64,000 bases of DNA, taken from positions 2,108,001 through 2,172,000 of the forward strand of contig NZ_JRMH01000001.1 of the NCBI RefSeq assembly GCF_000803315.1. Direction: 5' to 3'. The notes under the pieces were generated by a model. That model was not told the origin of the DNA and made no database searches. It saw nothing but the letters and a program-made list of their open reading frames with translations. This document shows, one piece after another, positions 8,666-17,974 of this stretch; position 1 is the stretch's first letter, and every line of letters begins with the position of its first letter. Made by a program: the position numbers and the translations under genes. The stretch is from Pectobacterium actinidiae. GTDB lineage: Bacteria > Pseudomonadota > Gammaproteobacteria > Enterobacterales > Enterobacteriaceae.

Positions 8666-8875
8666 ATGGCAAAGATTAAAGGTCAGGTTAAGTGGTTCAA
8701 CGAGTCTAAAGGCTTTGGTTTCATCACTCCTGCTGACGGCAGCAAAGATGTATTCGTACACTTCTCTGCAATTCAAGGCAACGGCTTCAAAACTCTGGCT
8801 GAAGGCCAGAACGTAGAATTCGAAATTCAGGATGGCCAGAAAGGTCCTTCTGCAGTAAACGTCACTGCGCTGTAA
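8666..8875 (+). CDS. cspC: Cold-shock-family RNA chaperone CspC
   Basis: A 69-residue CspA-family OB-fold protein, nearly identical to E. coli CspC. Both RNA-binding motifs, KGFGFITP (RNP1, about residues 16-23) and VFVHFSAI (RNP2, about 30-37), are intact. CspC binds single-stranded RNA and acts as a transcript stabiliser and antiterminator, constitutively at 37 degrees in E. coli. AAGGA lies about 10 bases before the ATG. It follows yobF and precedes a good intrinsic terminator. CspE is the main alternative, but the residues GQVKWF and IQDGQKGP point to CspC, as does the neighbouring rlmA. Confidence 0.96.
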   Translation: MAKIKGQVKWFNESKGFGFITPADGSKDVFVHFSAIQGNGFKTLAEGQNVEFEIQDGQKGPSAVNVTAL

Positions 8876-8895
8876 TTTTACAGCTCTGTTGCAAA

Positions 8896-8922
8896 ACCCG
8901 CCATGGTGCGGGTTTTTTGTTG
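8896..8922 (+). terminator. Intrinsic terminator after cspC
   Basis: The stem aacccgc/gcgggtt with loop catggt, followed by TTTTTGTTG, lies about 20 bp after the cspC stop. Confidence 0.85.
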
Positions 8923-8982
8923 TCTGCGTTTTATCTGAACCTGTGATGTAATGAAGACGTCGTTAATGAGGAAAATGTGCCG

Positions 8983-9813
8983 ATGAGTTATCAGTGTCCG
9001 CTATGCCAGTTACCTCTGGAGCGACACCCGCGGCAATGGACGTGTGGTAAACATAGCTTTGACTGTGCGAAAGAAGGGTACGTCAACCTGCTCCCAGTGC
9101 AGTTTAAGCGTTCAAAACAGCCTGGCGATAGTGCTGAAATGATGCAGGCGCGGCGCAGCTTTCTGGAAGCGGGTCACTATCAACCGCTACGCGACGCCGT
9201 TGCGCAGCACGTTGATCGTATTGTGGCGGATGACGCGGCGGCGCTGCTGGATATCGGCTGTGGTGAAGGGTATTACACCGCCGAGCTGGCTCAGCGTCTC
9301 ATATCGCGCAGAACGATGACGATATACGGCTTGGATGTCTCCAAAGCGGCGATTCAGCGCGCGGCAAAACGGTATGATAACGTTGAGTTTTGCGTCGCCT
9401 CCAGCCATCGGTTGCCTTTTCAGGACCAATCCCTTGATGCTGTGGTAAAAATTTATGCGCCGTGTAATGACGCGGAATTGCAGCGCACCGTTAAGGTTGG
9501 CGGTTGGGTGGTGACGGTGTCGCCGGGGCCACGACACCTTTATCAACTGAAAGCGGAAGTCTACGATGCGGTGTTATTACACCCGAGCAAAGATGAAGTG
9601 CTCGCCGGTTTTCAGCTTGTGGATCAGCAGACGCTCGCGTACCCGATGCAGTTATCTGGGAATGAGGCGGCGGCGCTATTGCAAATGACCCCCTTTGCCT
9701 GGCGGGCAACGCCAGACGTTAGCGAGCGACTACAGGCGGCCACCGCGTTTAGTTGTGAAACAGACTTTATTATCCGCTTGCATCAGCGTGTTGATAACGG
9801 TGCGGTAGCATAA
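8983..9813 (+). CDS. rlmA: 23S rRNA (guanine-745-N1)-methyltransferase RlmA
   Basis: A 276-residue SAM-dependent methyltransferase. An N-terminal zinc finger (CPLC ... C ... H, residues 5 to about 27) precedes the Rossmann fold, whose SAM-binding motif [12 protein letters not shown] lies near residue 85. It methylates G745 of 23S rRNA. Two starts fit the same GAGGA site, GTG at 8977 and ATG at 8983; the ATG gives the N-terminus MSYQCPLC, matching the E. coli protein. Position between cspC and mntP is conserved. A hairpin and then an ERIC repeat follow. Confidence 0.93.
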   Translation: MSYQCPLCQLPLERHPRQWTCGKHSFDCAKEGYVNLLPVQFKRSKQPGDSAEMMQARRSFLEAGHYQPLRDAVAQHVDRIVADDAAALLDIGCGEGYYTAELAQRLISRRTMTIYGLDVSKAAIQRAAKRYDNVEFCVASSHRLPFQDQSLDAVVKIYAPCNDAELQRTVKVGGWVVTVSPGPRHLYQLKAEVYDAVLLHPSKDEVLAGFQLVDQQTLAYPMQLSGNEAAALLQMTPFAWRATPDVSERLQAATAFSCETDFIIRLHQRVDNGAVA

Positions 9814-9829
9814 TCGGGAAGAATAAAAA

Positions 9830-9858
9830 ACGGGCAGCGCGGTAATCGGGCTGCCCGT
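9830..9858 (+). terminator. Intrinsic terminator after rlmA
   Basis: A 9-bp stem acgggcagc/gctgcccgt is followed after a short gap by a T-rich tract. It lies 17 bp past the rlmA stop and just before the ERIC element. Confidence 0.7.
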
Positions 9859-9875
9859 TGATGTAAGTCTTGTTT

Positions 9876-10002
9876 TATACCCTAAATAATTCGCGTTGCG
9901 TGAAGGCGGCAACCGCACGAATCCCCAGGAGCTTACACAAGTAAGTGACTGGGGTGAGTAAGAGCAGCCAACGCACAAGCAACGTGAAGTATGACGGGTA
10001 TA
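9876..10002. repeat. ERIC element (full length, 127 bp)
   Basis: The central block aatccccaggagcttac...gtaagtgactggggtgag is the classic ERIC core, and the ends ataccctaaataattcg and gtgaagtatgacgggtat match the imperfect terminal inverted repeats. The length, 127 bp, equals the canonical unit. It touches the stop codon of mntP, so it will be transcribed as the 3' end of that message. Confidence 0.93.
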
Positions 10003-10575
10003 TCAGGCAGCGTAGCCGAGGTGCTCGTACAGGATATTGCAGCCGATACCAATCAGAACCACGCCACCCATAACTTCTGCTTTTTTGCCGAGAATGGGGC
10101 CGATGTAGCGGCCAATCATCATCCCAATAGTAACCATAATCATGGTCGCGCAGCCTATCACCATCGCAGTATGGAAAATATTGACCTGAAGGAAGGCCAG
10201 ACCGACACCGATTGCCATGGCATCCAGGCTGGTGGCGACCGCGGTACAGATTAACAGCGCCAGACTATGATTTTTGACTTTTTCGCAGCGGCAGTCTGAA
10301 GAACCTTTGAGGCCTTCAACGATCATGCGACCACCCAGAATCAGTAACAGCGTAAAGGCGACCCAGTGATCCCATTCCAGAATATATTGGCTGGCAAATA
10401 AACCGAGTGCCCAGCCGATGAGCGGGGTGATAGCTTCGATAACACCAAAGATGAGGCCAGTACGAATGGCATCGCGGAAACGGGGATTATGCAGTACGGC
10501 ACCTTTACCGATTGACGCGGCGAAGGCATCCATTGACATACCAAATGCTAGGATGAGTGTTGCTGACATATTCAT
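10003..10575 (-). CDS. mntP: Manganese efflux pump MntP
   Basis: A 190-residue membrane protein with six predicted helices in two homologous halves. The signature [13 protein letters not shown] lies at about residues 13-25, and its second-half counterpart [16 protein letters not shown] near 115-130. The acidic residues in these motifs are those needed for Mn2+ export in MntP. A central Cys-containing loop, SSDCRCEK (about residues 91-98), replaces the acidic loop of the E. coli protein. A yybP-ykoY manganese riboswitch occupies its 5' leader and a Fur-like box lies further upstream, consistent with the known dual control of mntP in E. coli. Confidence 0.95.
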   Translation of the reverse strand: MNMSATLILAFGMSMDAFAASIGKGAVLHNPRFRDAIRTGLIFGVIEAITPLIGWALGLFASQYILEWDHWVAFTLLLILGGRMIVEGLKGSSDCRCEKVKNHSLALLICTAVATSLDAMAIGVGLAFLQVNIFHTAMVIGCATMIMVTIGMMIGRYIGPILGKKAEVMGGVVLIGIGCNILYEHLGYAA

Positions 10576-10650
10576 TGTAAAATAGCCTCGGCTGGACGAT
10601 TAACCATATACACGCAGATCATCCCCAACCCGAATGATGATACTACGTGT

Positions 10651-10806
10651 CTATGGTCTCGCCTGCCAAGCACGCTTGGCCGCCCGCACCACGTTCTGTA
10701 CTCCGATAATGGGAGATAAAACGAGTATGTTGATACGAGCATTTCTAACTAGTTACCATTCACTGTGATATGAATAGTTATTAGTCAGAAATCGGCTACT
10801 CCCCAA
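10651..10806 (-). ncRNA. yybP-ykoY family manganese riboswitch in the mntP leader
   Basis: Read on the minus strand, the leader starts with ttggggagtagccgatttc and closes with ggcaggcgagacc, the two conserved ends of this riboswitch class. Between them are the hairpin around ctcgtatcaacatactcg and a C/G-rich second arm around gtggtgcgggcggccaagc. It ends about 75 bases before the mntP ATG. By family knowledge, Mn2+ binding raises mntP expression. Confidence 0.87.
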
Positions 10807-10875
10807 TGACGGCGCAACCTTACCATATTATTTATGGTGCAAACAACACCAAATATTTTACGTGTTAATAATGCA

Positions 10876-10894
10876 ATTGATAATTATTTTCATT
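10876..10894. promoter_or_regulatory. Fur-like box upstream of the mntP riboswitch
   Basis: attgataattattttcatt differs at only two of 19 positions from the palindromic Fur target AATGATAATTATTATCATT. It lies about 70 bp upstream of the riboswitch, in an AT-rich promoter-like stretch. E. coli mntP is also Fur- and MntR-responsive. Confidence 0.65.
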
Positions 10895-11013
10895 TGATTG
10901 TCAGGGGAGTGGAGTTGTACAAAATAACGTCAAAGTTAATGGGGTTAAAATACCATCCAAAGAGGAGGTGTATATTTGTGGTTATTTTTAATAATTAGTA
11001 AGATAATTTTACT

Positions 11014-11472
11014 TCATTGATTCTCAATCATAAATTTATATATTTTTTCTAAATCATCCAGCTGTGTAACCTGTATCAATAAACGACGCTTTTCTAGTTC
11101 AATGACTAATACACCATCCTCAGATAAATTCATATTTTTAATTCTGGTATAAGGAATGAATATATTCGCATAAAAGAACCCGGTTGATTTAAAAACCAGT
11201 TTGGGACGACGAATATAGGCCAGATAACACGCCATGAAGGCCAGCGAAATCAAAAGGTAGGTGGTGATAATGGCACCGTTATTCATCACATTCTGATAAA
11301 TAAGAATCCCCACTAAGCCGATGAAAATCAGCGTATCGAGCCGGTTAATCCGCTTCAGCGGGACGAGGAGCTGTGTTTTCCCTTTGAGTTTGTCCATGAT
11401 GAACTCATCGTAGATGGCATAAACCAGTGCTAACGCAATCAACACGACCAGTGTGATATCTGTCATTGTCAT
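11014..11472 (-). CDS. yobD: DUF986 inner-membrane protein YobD
   Basis: A 152-residue protein with an N-terminal membrane helix (about residues 5-22), a further hydrophobic pair (about 48-90) and a soluble C-terminal part rich in Leu/Ile/Lys. Sequence, length and position just after manZ match YobD, an uncharacterised inner-membrane protein. Its start follows a hairpin that separates it from manXYZ, so it may be expressed at reduced levels by readthrough or from its own promoter. No catalytic residues are recognisable and no function is proposed. Confidence 0.88.
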   Translation of the reverse strand: MTMTDITLVVLIALALVYAIYDEFIMDKLKGKTQLLVPLKRINRLDTLIFIGLVGILIYQNVMNNGAIITTYLLISLAFMACYLAYIRRPKLVFKSTGFFYANIFIPYTRIKNMNLSEDGVLVIELEKRRLLIQVTQLDDLEKIYKFMIENQ

Positions 11473-11526
11473 CCGTATTACCCTTGTCCGTTAAGCATCC
11501 ATATCCGTTAAAAATCCGATAATAAC

Positions 11527-11556
11527 AATGGCCGGGCGTATTGGCACCCGGCCATT
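11527..11556 (-). terminator. Hairpin between manZ and yobD
   Basis: A perfect 10-bp inverted repeat, aatggccggg/cccggccatt, starts six bases after the manZ stop. It probably terminates or attenuates the man operon transcript before yobD. Confidence 0.7.
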
Positions 11557-11561
11557 GAACA

Positions 11562-12404
11562 TTACAGGCCGAGCAGGCCGATCCAGTATCCGAAGATACC
11601 AATGGCGAAGAAGCCCATAATCAGCCATAGCGCGTTTACCTTGCGCCGTAACAGCCACATACAGCCGAACGTCAGCAGCAGGGGAACGAGCCCCGGCATA
11701 AGCTGGTCAAGGATGGATTGAACGGTGGTTACTGTGGTCTCTCCGTTCTGGTTTGTCACCGTCGACACCACCATCGGTATGTTGACGTGAGTCCATTTAT
11801 TGACCAATGCCCCCATAACGAACAAGCCGAGAATTGAAGCCGCTTCGGTCATTTTTTGCAGGAAACCGCCGCCCATATCACTGACGATATCGATCCCCTT
11901 ACGGTAGCCGTAGGCGACACCATAGTACCGGACCAACAGGCGAACCAGGTTAAACAGGAGGAAGAAGAGGACTGGCCCCAGCAGGCTGCCGCTCATGGCA
12001 ATCCCTGCGCCGAGTGCAGCGAATACCGGACGGGCGGTACCCCAGAATATCGGGTCACCGACGCCAGCCAGTGGCCCCATCAGCCCGACTTTCAGACCGT
12101 TTATTGCCGCGTCATCGATAGGAGCACCGTTAGCACGTTGTTCTTCCATGGCCATCGTTACGCCGAGTATCGGAGCGGCAACAAATGGCTGCGTATTGAA
12201 GAACTCCAAATGGCGCTTGATCGCTTGTTTACGCTCTTCGGAATTTTCAGGATAAAGACGGCGAATCACCGGAACCATGGAAAAACAGAAGCCGAGCGCC
12301 TGCATACGTTCAAAGTTCCAGGAGCCTTGAAACAGGTTGGAACGGATAAACACCGCGCGGATGTCGCTGTCAGTGAGTTTTTTAACATTCGTATTGTCGA
12401 CCAT
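11562..12404 (-). CDS. manZ: Mannose PTS membrane component IID (ManZ)
   Basis: A 280-residue mannose-family IID protein. The segments RSNLFQGSWNFERMQALGFCFSM near the N-terminus and GPLAGVGDPIFWGT near residue 105 are almost unchanged from E. coli ManZ, and the C-terminus holds hydrophobic helices. It forms the channel with ManY through which glucose, mannose, glucosamine and related sugars are taken up with phosphorylation; the ManYZ pair is also an entry route for phage lambda DNA and some bacteriocins. An upstream in-frame ATG at 12413 exists, but 12404 gives the usual MVDNTN start with an AGGAG site 8 to 12 bases upstream. Confidence 0.95.
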   Translation of the reverse strand: MVDNTNVKKLTDSDIRAVFIRSNLFQGSWNFERMQALGFCFSMVPVIRRLYPENSEERKQAIKRHLEFFNTQPFVAAPILGVTMAMEEQRANGAPIDDAAINGLKVGLMGPLAGVGDPIFWGTARPVFAALGAGIAMSGSLLGPVLFFLLFNLVRLLVRYYGVAYGYRKGIDIVSDMGGGFLQKMTEAASILGLFVMGALVNKWTHVNIPMVVSTVTNQNGETTVTTVQSILDQLMPGLVPLLLTFGCMWLLRRKVNALWLIMGFFAIGIFGYWIGLLGL

Positions 12405-12418
12405 TTTTCTCACTCCTG

Positions 12419-13216
12419 TTAATCCAGTTCGTTATCAAGACCGTTATTGCCTGACGCGACAGACTGGCCTTGAACCTTGTTATATTTCGGGCTGAGTTGG
12501 ATATACAGCACCGCCATCACAATACCGATCACGCCCAGCGCCACCAGGTTGAACTCGGTGAACGCAGCGGTAACGAAGCCAAGATAGAAGAACGGCATCA
12601 GGTAGCCCGCGCGCATCATGTTGATGACCATCGCGTAGCCGACAACAACAATCATGCCCCCGGCGATATTCAGACCGTTGGTCACCACTTCCGGGATGGA
12701 GTTCAGCAGCGCGTGAACGGCGTCGGTCCCCACGGAAACGGCAACGATCACCGCAGGAATCGCGATACGCATGGCCTGTAACAGTAGGGCAGAAACGTGA
12801 ATCCAACTGATAGCCGTCAGATTACCGCGCTCTGCCGCGCTGTCTGCCGCATGCTGGAACGCAACGGTGATGGTACGAACAATGATGGTTAAGACTTGCC
12901 CGGCCGCTGCGAGTGGAATCGCCAGCGCAATCCCTGCGCCGATCCCCTGACCGCCAGCAATAACCAGAATGGTTGAGATAATGGAAGCCAGCGCCGCATC
13001 CGGTGCGACGGCCGCACCGATGTTCATCCAGCCTAATGCGATCATTTCCAGCGTACCGCCGATAATGATCCCGGTTTTTAAATCACCTAATACTGCACCA
13101 ATCAGCGTACAAGCGACGAGTGGACGGTGGAACTGGAATTCATCAAGAATCGAACCCATCCCCGAAACACATGCGACGAGAAATATCAGCACAATTTGAA
13201 GTGTGGTAATCTCCAT
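12419..13216 (-). CDS. manY: Mannose PTS permease IIC (ManY)
   Basis: A 265-residue mannose-family IIC with about seven hydrophobic helices; MEITTLQIVL at the start and NNGLDNELD at the end match E. coli ManY. The frame is open for 54 further codons upstream, but the ATG at 13216 is the true start: it is preceded by AGGAGA at a 6-base spacing and gives the family length. The gap from manX is unusually long for this operon (175 bp against roughly 60 bp in E. coli) and contains two near-repeats around cgacata, so separate ribosome entry or mRNA processing is possible there. Confidence 0.95.
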   Translation of the reverse strand: MEITTLQIVLIFLVACVSGMGSILDEFQFHRPLVACTLIGAVLGDLKTGIIIGGTLEMIALGWMNIGAAVAPDAALASIISTILVIAGGQGIGAGIALAIPLAAAGQVLTIIVRTITVAFQHAADSAAERGNLTAISWIHVSALLLQAMRIAIPAVIVAVSVGTDAVHALLNSIPEVVTNGLNIAGGMIVVVGYAMVINMMRAGYLMPFFYLGFVTAAFTEFNLVALGVIGIVMAVLYIQLSPKYNKVQGQSVASGNNGLDNELD

Positions 13217-13391
13217 CGTACTTCTCCTATAAAATGTGTCTGAGTAAAAATAAATGACCATCCCCGTTGATTTTCTATCTCGACATAGCTTTTCAATATC
13301 GACATAAATACCTATCTTGAAAATCGTCAGGTCGATAAAACTATTATTGATGGTGACATTAGCGCTAATACCCTTCACAGCACGATAGGTA

Positions 13392-14360
13392 TCAACGCGG
13401 CATTTTGTTAATCAAGTCCATCATTTTAATCCGGGAATCGGTTGAGACTTTCCGAACCTCCAATTCAACACCGCGTTTATCTAATTCACGGAATGCCGCA
13501 ATATCCTTCTCATCGATAGAGACGGCATTATTTACCTGCGTTTTCCCCTGTTTGAATGCCATCCCGCCAATATTGACCGAGGTGATGTTTACGCCATTTT
13601 CGATCAGTGTTAATACATCTGTCGGATTGGTGAACAGCAGCATCACGCGGTCGGCAGCATATTTCGGGTTGTCATAAACACGAACGGCTTTTGCCACATC
13701 CACTACGTGCGCGGTAACGCCCGGCGGCGCAACCTGAGTCAGCAACGTTTTACGCACGTTATCGGCGGCGACTTCATCGCTGACAACAATAATGCGCGAA
13801 ACATTGGTTTCTTTCGTCCAGCGGGTAGCGACCTGACCATGAATCAGACGGTCGTCGATACGTGCCAACCCAATCTTCATATGTTCGCCGGGTCCTGCCG
13901 GTGTGGGTACGGCGTTGATTTTTGGAGGAGGTGGAGAAGAAGGGGGGACGGTTTTGGGAGCTTCCTGATGCTTTAGCGCTTTTACGCCATCTCTGCCAGT
14001 TTCTAAGGCGATAGAAACCAGATCGGAAAAGGACGGATTATCATCCCGAGCCATAAAGGTTTCCGCTAGCATGGGAATATTCACGCCAGCGATAACATCC
14101 TGGTTTTCTTTGTCGGTGACGAGGCGGCTGGCGGCGTTGAACGGGCTGCCGCCCCAGGTATCAACGAGAAACAGCACGCCTTGAGATGTGTCTAACTGCG
14201 TGAGTTTTTCCTGATATTTTTCTATCAATGTTTCGGCGTTTTCTCCAGGAACGAAATCAATCCAGGCGACATTACTTTGCTCGCCAAGGATCATTTCCGC
14301 TGTCTTTAACAGCGGTCCCGCAGTGGCGCCGTGAGTGCATAACATGATTGCAATACTCAC
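13392..14360 (-). CDS. manX: Mannose PTS cytoplasmic IIAB (ManX)
   Basis: A 322-residue fusion. The IIA domain (residues 1 to about 130) has its phospho-accepting His10 in LCTHGATAG. A flexible Pro-rich linker (about residues 138-158, with PPSSPPPP) leads to the IIB domain (about 160-322), with active-site His in RLIHGQV near residue 175. It passes phosphate from HPr to the incoming sugar bound by ManYZ. First gene of manXYZ. The 568-bp gap to yoaE holds the promoter and an Mlc-like palindrome. In enteric relatives, the operon is activated by CRP, repressed by Mlc, and its mRNA silenced by SgrS; only the Mlc-like site was recognisable here. Confidence 0.95.
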   Translation of the reverse strand: MSIAIMLCTHGATAGPLLKTAEMILGEQSNVAWIDFVPGENAETLIEKYQEKLTQLDTSQGVLFLVDTWGGSPFNAASRLVTDKENQDVIAGVNIPMLAETFMARDDNPSFSDLVSIALETGRDGVKALKHQEAPKTVPPSSPPPPKINAVPTPAGPGEHMKIGLARIDDRLIHGQVATRWTKETNVSRIIVVSDEVAADNVRKTLLTQVAPPGVTAHVVDVAKAVRVYDNPKYAADRVMLLFTNPTDVLTLIENGVNITSVNIGGMAFKQGKTQVNNAVSIDEKDIAAFRELDKRGVELEVRKVSTDSRIKMMDLINKMPR

Positions 14361-14928
14361 TTGCTACCTCCTCACGTTCACGATCAAAAAAGAGTCAATG
14401 TGTCAGGAAACCGGGTTAGCGCTCGCAAGCTGAACGTTAACCGCCGCGGTATTAGTATGGCTGCAAGAAAAAATTTTACCGTGGATTCATGACATTCACT
14501 GTGTTCCTCCAGGTTGTCAGGCGAGATATCGTGACTGACAGATTTATTTTACTTATCGAAAAAATAAATAGTGTGATGATGCTCTAATGCTGACCAGTTA
14601 AACCACGGGCTAAAAGGGCGTGGAACGGGAAAATTTGGGCGCGTGATCAATGCGAAGCTGGCCGAAGAAATTCTTTGTGAAAATTGGTAACAACCTGTTA
14701 GAGTAAACGTCCCTTAAATTGCTTAGGAGCACCGGGCATCAGCCCTTCCCATGGACTGTCACCGACAAAACGTTCTCTGTTTTCCCGCTAATGCTGGCGG
14801 TTTGCTGTACTCAGCTGGTCACTCAGACCACATTCAGAATCGCTCTGATTCACACCAACTCTTTTTATTACCATTCAATGCGGCTCATGCATTGATGTCA
14901 TCTGCTCGTTCATTTTCTGGAGTCTGAC
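14361..14928. other. Divergent control region between manX and yoaE
   Basis: The 568-bp gap between oppositely directed manX and yoaE. It contains the Mlc-like operator at 14543-14569 and, near yoaE, a long C/T-rich leader without a gene. No other site could be assigned with confidence. Confidence 0.5.
14543..14569. promoter_or_regulatory. Putative Mlc operator for manXYZ
   Basis: The sequence tttattttacttatcgaaaaaataaat has the AT-rich arms and TTATTTTAC...CGAAA core of E. coli Mlc sites such as those at manX and ptsG. It lies about 185 bp upstream of manX, so the promoter would have to be distal. Confidence 0.4.
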
Positions 14929-16485
14929 ATGGAATTTTTGCTAGATCCTTCAATCTGGGCAGGCTTATTGACGCTGGTGGTACTTGAAATTGTTCTGGGT
15001 ATCGACAATTTGGTGTTTATCGCCATTTTGGCGGATAAATTACCTCCCAAGCAGCGAGATAAAGCCCGCATTATCGGTTTAAGCCTGGCGCTGTTAATGC
15101 GTCTGGGTTTGTTGTCTTTGATTTCCTGGATGGTCACACTGACGCGTCCACTGTTTAGCCTTGGCGATTTCAGCTTCTCAGGTCGCGACCTGATTTTACT
15201 GTTCGGCGGTATGTTCCTTTTGTTCAAGGCTACGATGGAGTTGCATGAACGGTTAGAGAATAAAACGCACGATGGCAACGGTAATCGCGCCCACGCCAGT
15301 TTCTGGGCTGTGGTGGCGCAGATCGTCGTGCTGGATGCCGTGTTCTCGCTGGATGCCGTGATTACCGCGGTGGGAATGGTCGATCACCTGGGCGTGATGA
15401 TGACGGCGGTGATCATTGCGATGGGTGTCATGCTGCTTGCTTCTAAACCACTGACCCGATTCGTCAACGAACATCCAACGGTGGTGGTCCTGTGTCTCAG
15501 CTTCTTGCTGATGATTGGCTTGAGCCTGATGGCGGAAGGTCTTGGCTTCCACATTCCGAAAGGTTATCTGTACGCAGCGATTGGCTTCTCTATCCTGATC
15601 GAAATGTTTAACCAGATTGCCCGTCATAACTTTATGAAACATCAGTCGCACCGTCCTTTGCGTGAGCGTACCGCAGAGGCCATTCTGCGCCTGATGGGCT
15701 CACGGAAAAACACGGACGATGTGGATACGGATGAACCGCTGAAGAAACTCACAACAGAGGAATTCGCCGAAGAAGAGCGCAATATGATCAGCGGTGTGCT
15801 GACGTTAGCCTCGCGTTCGCTGCGCAGCGTGATGACGCCACGTACTGAAATTTCCTGGGTGGATAGTGCGAGTTCTGTCGAACAGATCCGTATGCAGTTG
15901 CTGGACACGCCTCACAGCCTATTCCCAATTTGTCGCGGCTCGCTGGATGAACTTATCGGCGTTGTCCGTGCCAAGGATCTGCTGGTGGCGCTGGAAACAC
16001 AGACTGATGTGGAAAGCTTTGCTGCGGCTAATCCACCGATCGTCGTGCCGGAAACGCTGGATGTGATTAACCTGCTGCCTGTTCTACGTCGTGCGAAAGG
16101 TAGTCTGGTCATCATTGCCAACGAATTTGGCGTGGTGCAAGGACTGGTCACGCCGCTGGACGTGCTGGAAGCGATCGCGGGTGAATTCCCAGATGAAGAC
16201 GAAACGCTGGATATCATCCCAGACGGCGAAGGCTGGTTGGTGAAAGGCGGAACGGATCTACACGCTTTGCAACAGGTCGTGGATAGCAGCGATCTGGTTG
16301 ATCCGAAGGAGGAGTATGCTTCACTGGCCGGAATGCTGCTGGCAAACAGTGATGAATTCCTGAAAGTCGGGGACACCATTGAATTGCACCATCTGCGTTT
16401 CCATATCCTCGAAGTGTCCGAATACCGTATCGAACTGGTACGCGTGGAACGCATTGTGGATGAGGAAGACGCTGAAGAAGCGTAA
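14929..16485 (+). CDS. yoaE: TerC-family membrane protein with CBS and CorC domains (YoaE)
   Basis: A 518-residue protein. The N-terminal TerC domain (about residues 10-235) has seven or so helices and carries the acidic membrane motifs EIVLGIDNL and [10 protein letters not shown]. Two CBS domains follow (about 300-420), then a CorC_HlyC transporter-associated domain (about 430-510). TerC proteins have been linked to metal ion efflux, especially manganese at the membrane; the substrate of YoaE is unproven. Starts with ATG at 14929 after ttctggag. Expressed alone and ended by a strong hairpin. Location beside mntP and the sit importer is suggestive but reflects the ordinary E. coli order. Confidence 0.92.
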   Translation: MEFLLDPSIWAGLLTLVVLEIVLGIDNLVFIAILADKLPPKQRDKARIIGLSLALLMRLGLLSLISWMVTLTRPLFSLGDFSFSGRDLILLFGGMFLLFKATMELHERLENKTHDGNGNRAHASFWAVVAQIVVLDAVFSLDAVITAVGMVDHLGVMMTAVIIAMGVMLLASKPLTRFVNEHPTVVVLCLSFLLMIGLSLMAEGLGFHIPKGYLYAAIGFSILIEMFNQIARHNFMKHQSHRPLRERTAEAILRLMGSRKNTDDVDTDEPLKKLTTEEFAEEERNMISGVLTLASRSLRSVMTPRTEISWVDSASSVEQIRMQLLDTPHSLFPICRGSLDELIGVVRAKDLLVALETQTDVESFAAANPPIVVPETLDVINLLPVLRRAKGSLVIIANEFGVVQGLVTPLDVLEAIAGEFPDEDETLDIIPDGEGWLVKGGTDLHALQQVVDSSDLVDPKEEYASLAGMLLANSDEFLKVGDTIELHHLRFHILEVSEYRIELVRVERIVDEEDAEEA

Positions 16486-16514
16486 TCAGGGCTGTATAAG
16501 TCGAGTGCAAAATG

Positions 16515-16542
16515 AAGCCCCGCCAATTTGGCGGGGCTTTTT
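16515..16542. terminator. Intrinsic terminator between yoaE and sdaA
   Basis: Stem aagccccgcc/ggcggggctt with an aattt loop and a T-run lies 30 bp after the yoaE stop. Its A-rich left side could serve sdaA on the opposite strand too. Confidence 0.85.
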
Positions 16543-16609
16543 CATCGATGGAAACAAAGGCAGAAGCAGGGTGATGACTCATCACACCGCTTGCTAATTA
16601 CAGAGTGCG

Positions 16610-17974
16610 TTAATCACACTGTACTTTGATTGCCAGCCCGCCTCGTGAGGTTTCGCGGTATTTGGCGTTCATGTCTTTACCTGTCTCGTACATGGTTTCA
16701 ATCACCTTATCCAGCGAAACGCGGGGTTCGCTGGTGCGGCGAGTAGCCATGCGGGCGGCATTAATCGCCTTAACGGAAGCAATTGCGTTACGTTCTATGC
16801 ACGGAACCTGAACCTGACCAGCAACTGGATCGCAGGTTAAGCCCAGATTGTGTTCCATACCGATCTCGGCCGCGACGCAAACCTGTTCCGGGCTGGCGCC
16901 CATCAATTCTGCCAGCCCAGCGGCTGCCATCGAGCAGGCCACGCCGACTTCTCCCTGACAGCCCACTTCGGCACCGGAGATGGAGGCATTCATTTTGTAC
17001 AGAATGCCGACCGCGCCCGCCGCGAGGAAATAACGAATATAAATGGTCGGGCTAACCGGCTCGATGAAGTGGTCGTAATAGGCAAGGACCGCGGGGACGA
17101 TGCCGCAGGCGCCGTTCGTTGGCGCGGTAACCACACGTCCGCCAGCCGCATTCTCTTCATTCACCGCCAGTGCAAACATATTGACCCAATCCACCACGTT
17201 CATCGGGTCGTTAGACAGCTTATCGGAAGACACCAGCATACGACGCAGCGCAGAGGCACGACGTGGCACGCGTAGCGGGCCGGGCAACACGCCTTCGGTG
17301 TTCATACCGCGATCGATACAGGCACGCATCGTCTGCCAGATATCGGCAAAATAGGCGTCAATGTCCTGACGGCTGTGCAGAGCCAGCTCGTTACGCATCA
17401 CCATCCCGGAAAGCGACAGGCCACTTTGTTTGCAGTGATCCAGCATCTCTTTGGCGGAATTGAAGGTATAGGGAACGGATACATCAGTGGTGGCATCTTT
17501 GCCAAAATTCTCTGCATCGACGATGAAACCGCCGCCGATGGAGTAATAGGTTTTGCTATAAATTTCTTTATTGCCAGCAAAGGCGGTGATGGTCATGCCG
17601 TTTTCGTGCAGCGGCAGATTTTCACTGCGGAAAACCATACCGCCTTCACGCGGGAAATCCACATCATGCTGCCCGTTAGCCAGCAGCAGGCGTTCGCGTT
17701 GCTCAACATCACGGATGAAACCGGGAATGGCGTCAATATCAACGGTATCCGGCATATTGCCCGCGAGTCCCATAATGATGGCGATATCCGTGTGGTGACC
17801 TTTACCCGTCAGAGACAGCGAACCATACACATCGACGGCAATACGCGTGGTCGCGGTCAGTCGATCCTGGTTGATCAATTCATCGACAAATTGCTTACCG
17901 GCTTTCATCGGTCCAACCGTATGAGAGCTAGAGGGGCCAATACCGATCTTAAACATGTCGAAAACGCTTATCAC
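16610..17974 (-). CDS. sdaA: L-serine dehydratase SdaA
   Basis: A 454-residue iron-sulfur L-serine ammonia-lyase that converts serine to pyruvate and ammonia. The N-terminal beta domain begins MISVFDMFKIGIGPSSSHT, containing the SSSHT substrate/regulatory motif, and the C-terminal alpha domain carries the cysteines expected to bind the [4Fe-4S] cluster (in TNGACGIVPA, EVGCQGEVGVACSMAA and LTCDPVAG). The length equals that of E. coli SdaA. ATG at 17974 follows AAGGAG. Monocistronic. SdaB and TdcG are paralogues of similar length; the nudL-pabB context identifies SdaA. Confidence 0.95.
   Translation of the reverse strand: MISVFDMFKIGIGPSSSHTVGPMKAGKQFVDELINQDRLTATTRIAVDVYGSLSLTGKGHHTDIAIIMGLAGNMPDTVDIDAIPGFIRDVEQRERLLLANGQHDVDFPREGGMVFRSENLPLHENGMTITAFAGNKEIYSKTYYSIGGGFIVDAENFGKDATTDVSVPYTFNSAKEMLDHCKQSGLSLSGMVMRNELALHSRQDIDAYFADIWQTMRACIDRGMNTEGVLPGPLRVPRRASALRRMLVSSDKLSNDPMNVVDWVNMFALAVNEENAAGGRVVTAPTNGACGIVPAVLAYYDHFIEPVSPTIYIRYFLAAGAVGILYKMNASISGAEVGCQGEVGVACSMAAAGLAELMGASPEQVCVAAEIGMEHNLGLTCDPVAGQVQVPCIERNAIASVKAINAARMATRRTSEPRVSLDKVIETMYETGKDMNAKYRETSRGGLAIKVQCD

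Noticed and set aside
9876..10002. Possible small RNA gene or tRNA-like structure
   Set aside because: Sequence and length match ERIC exactly.
15912..16526. A 204-codon frame opposite yoaE, Ser/Arg-rich
   Set aside because: Low-complexity reverse-strand shadow of the CBS/CorC region.
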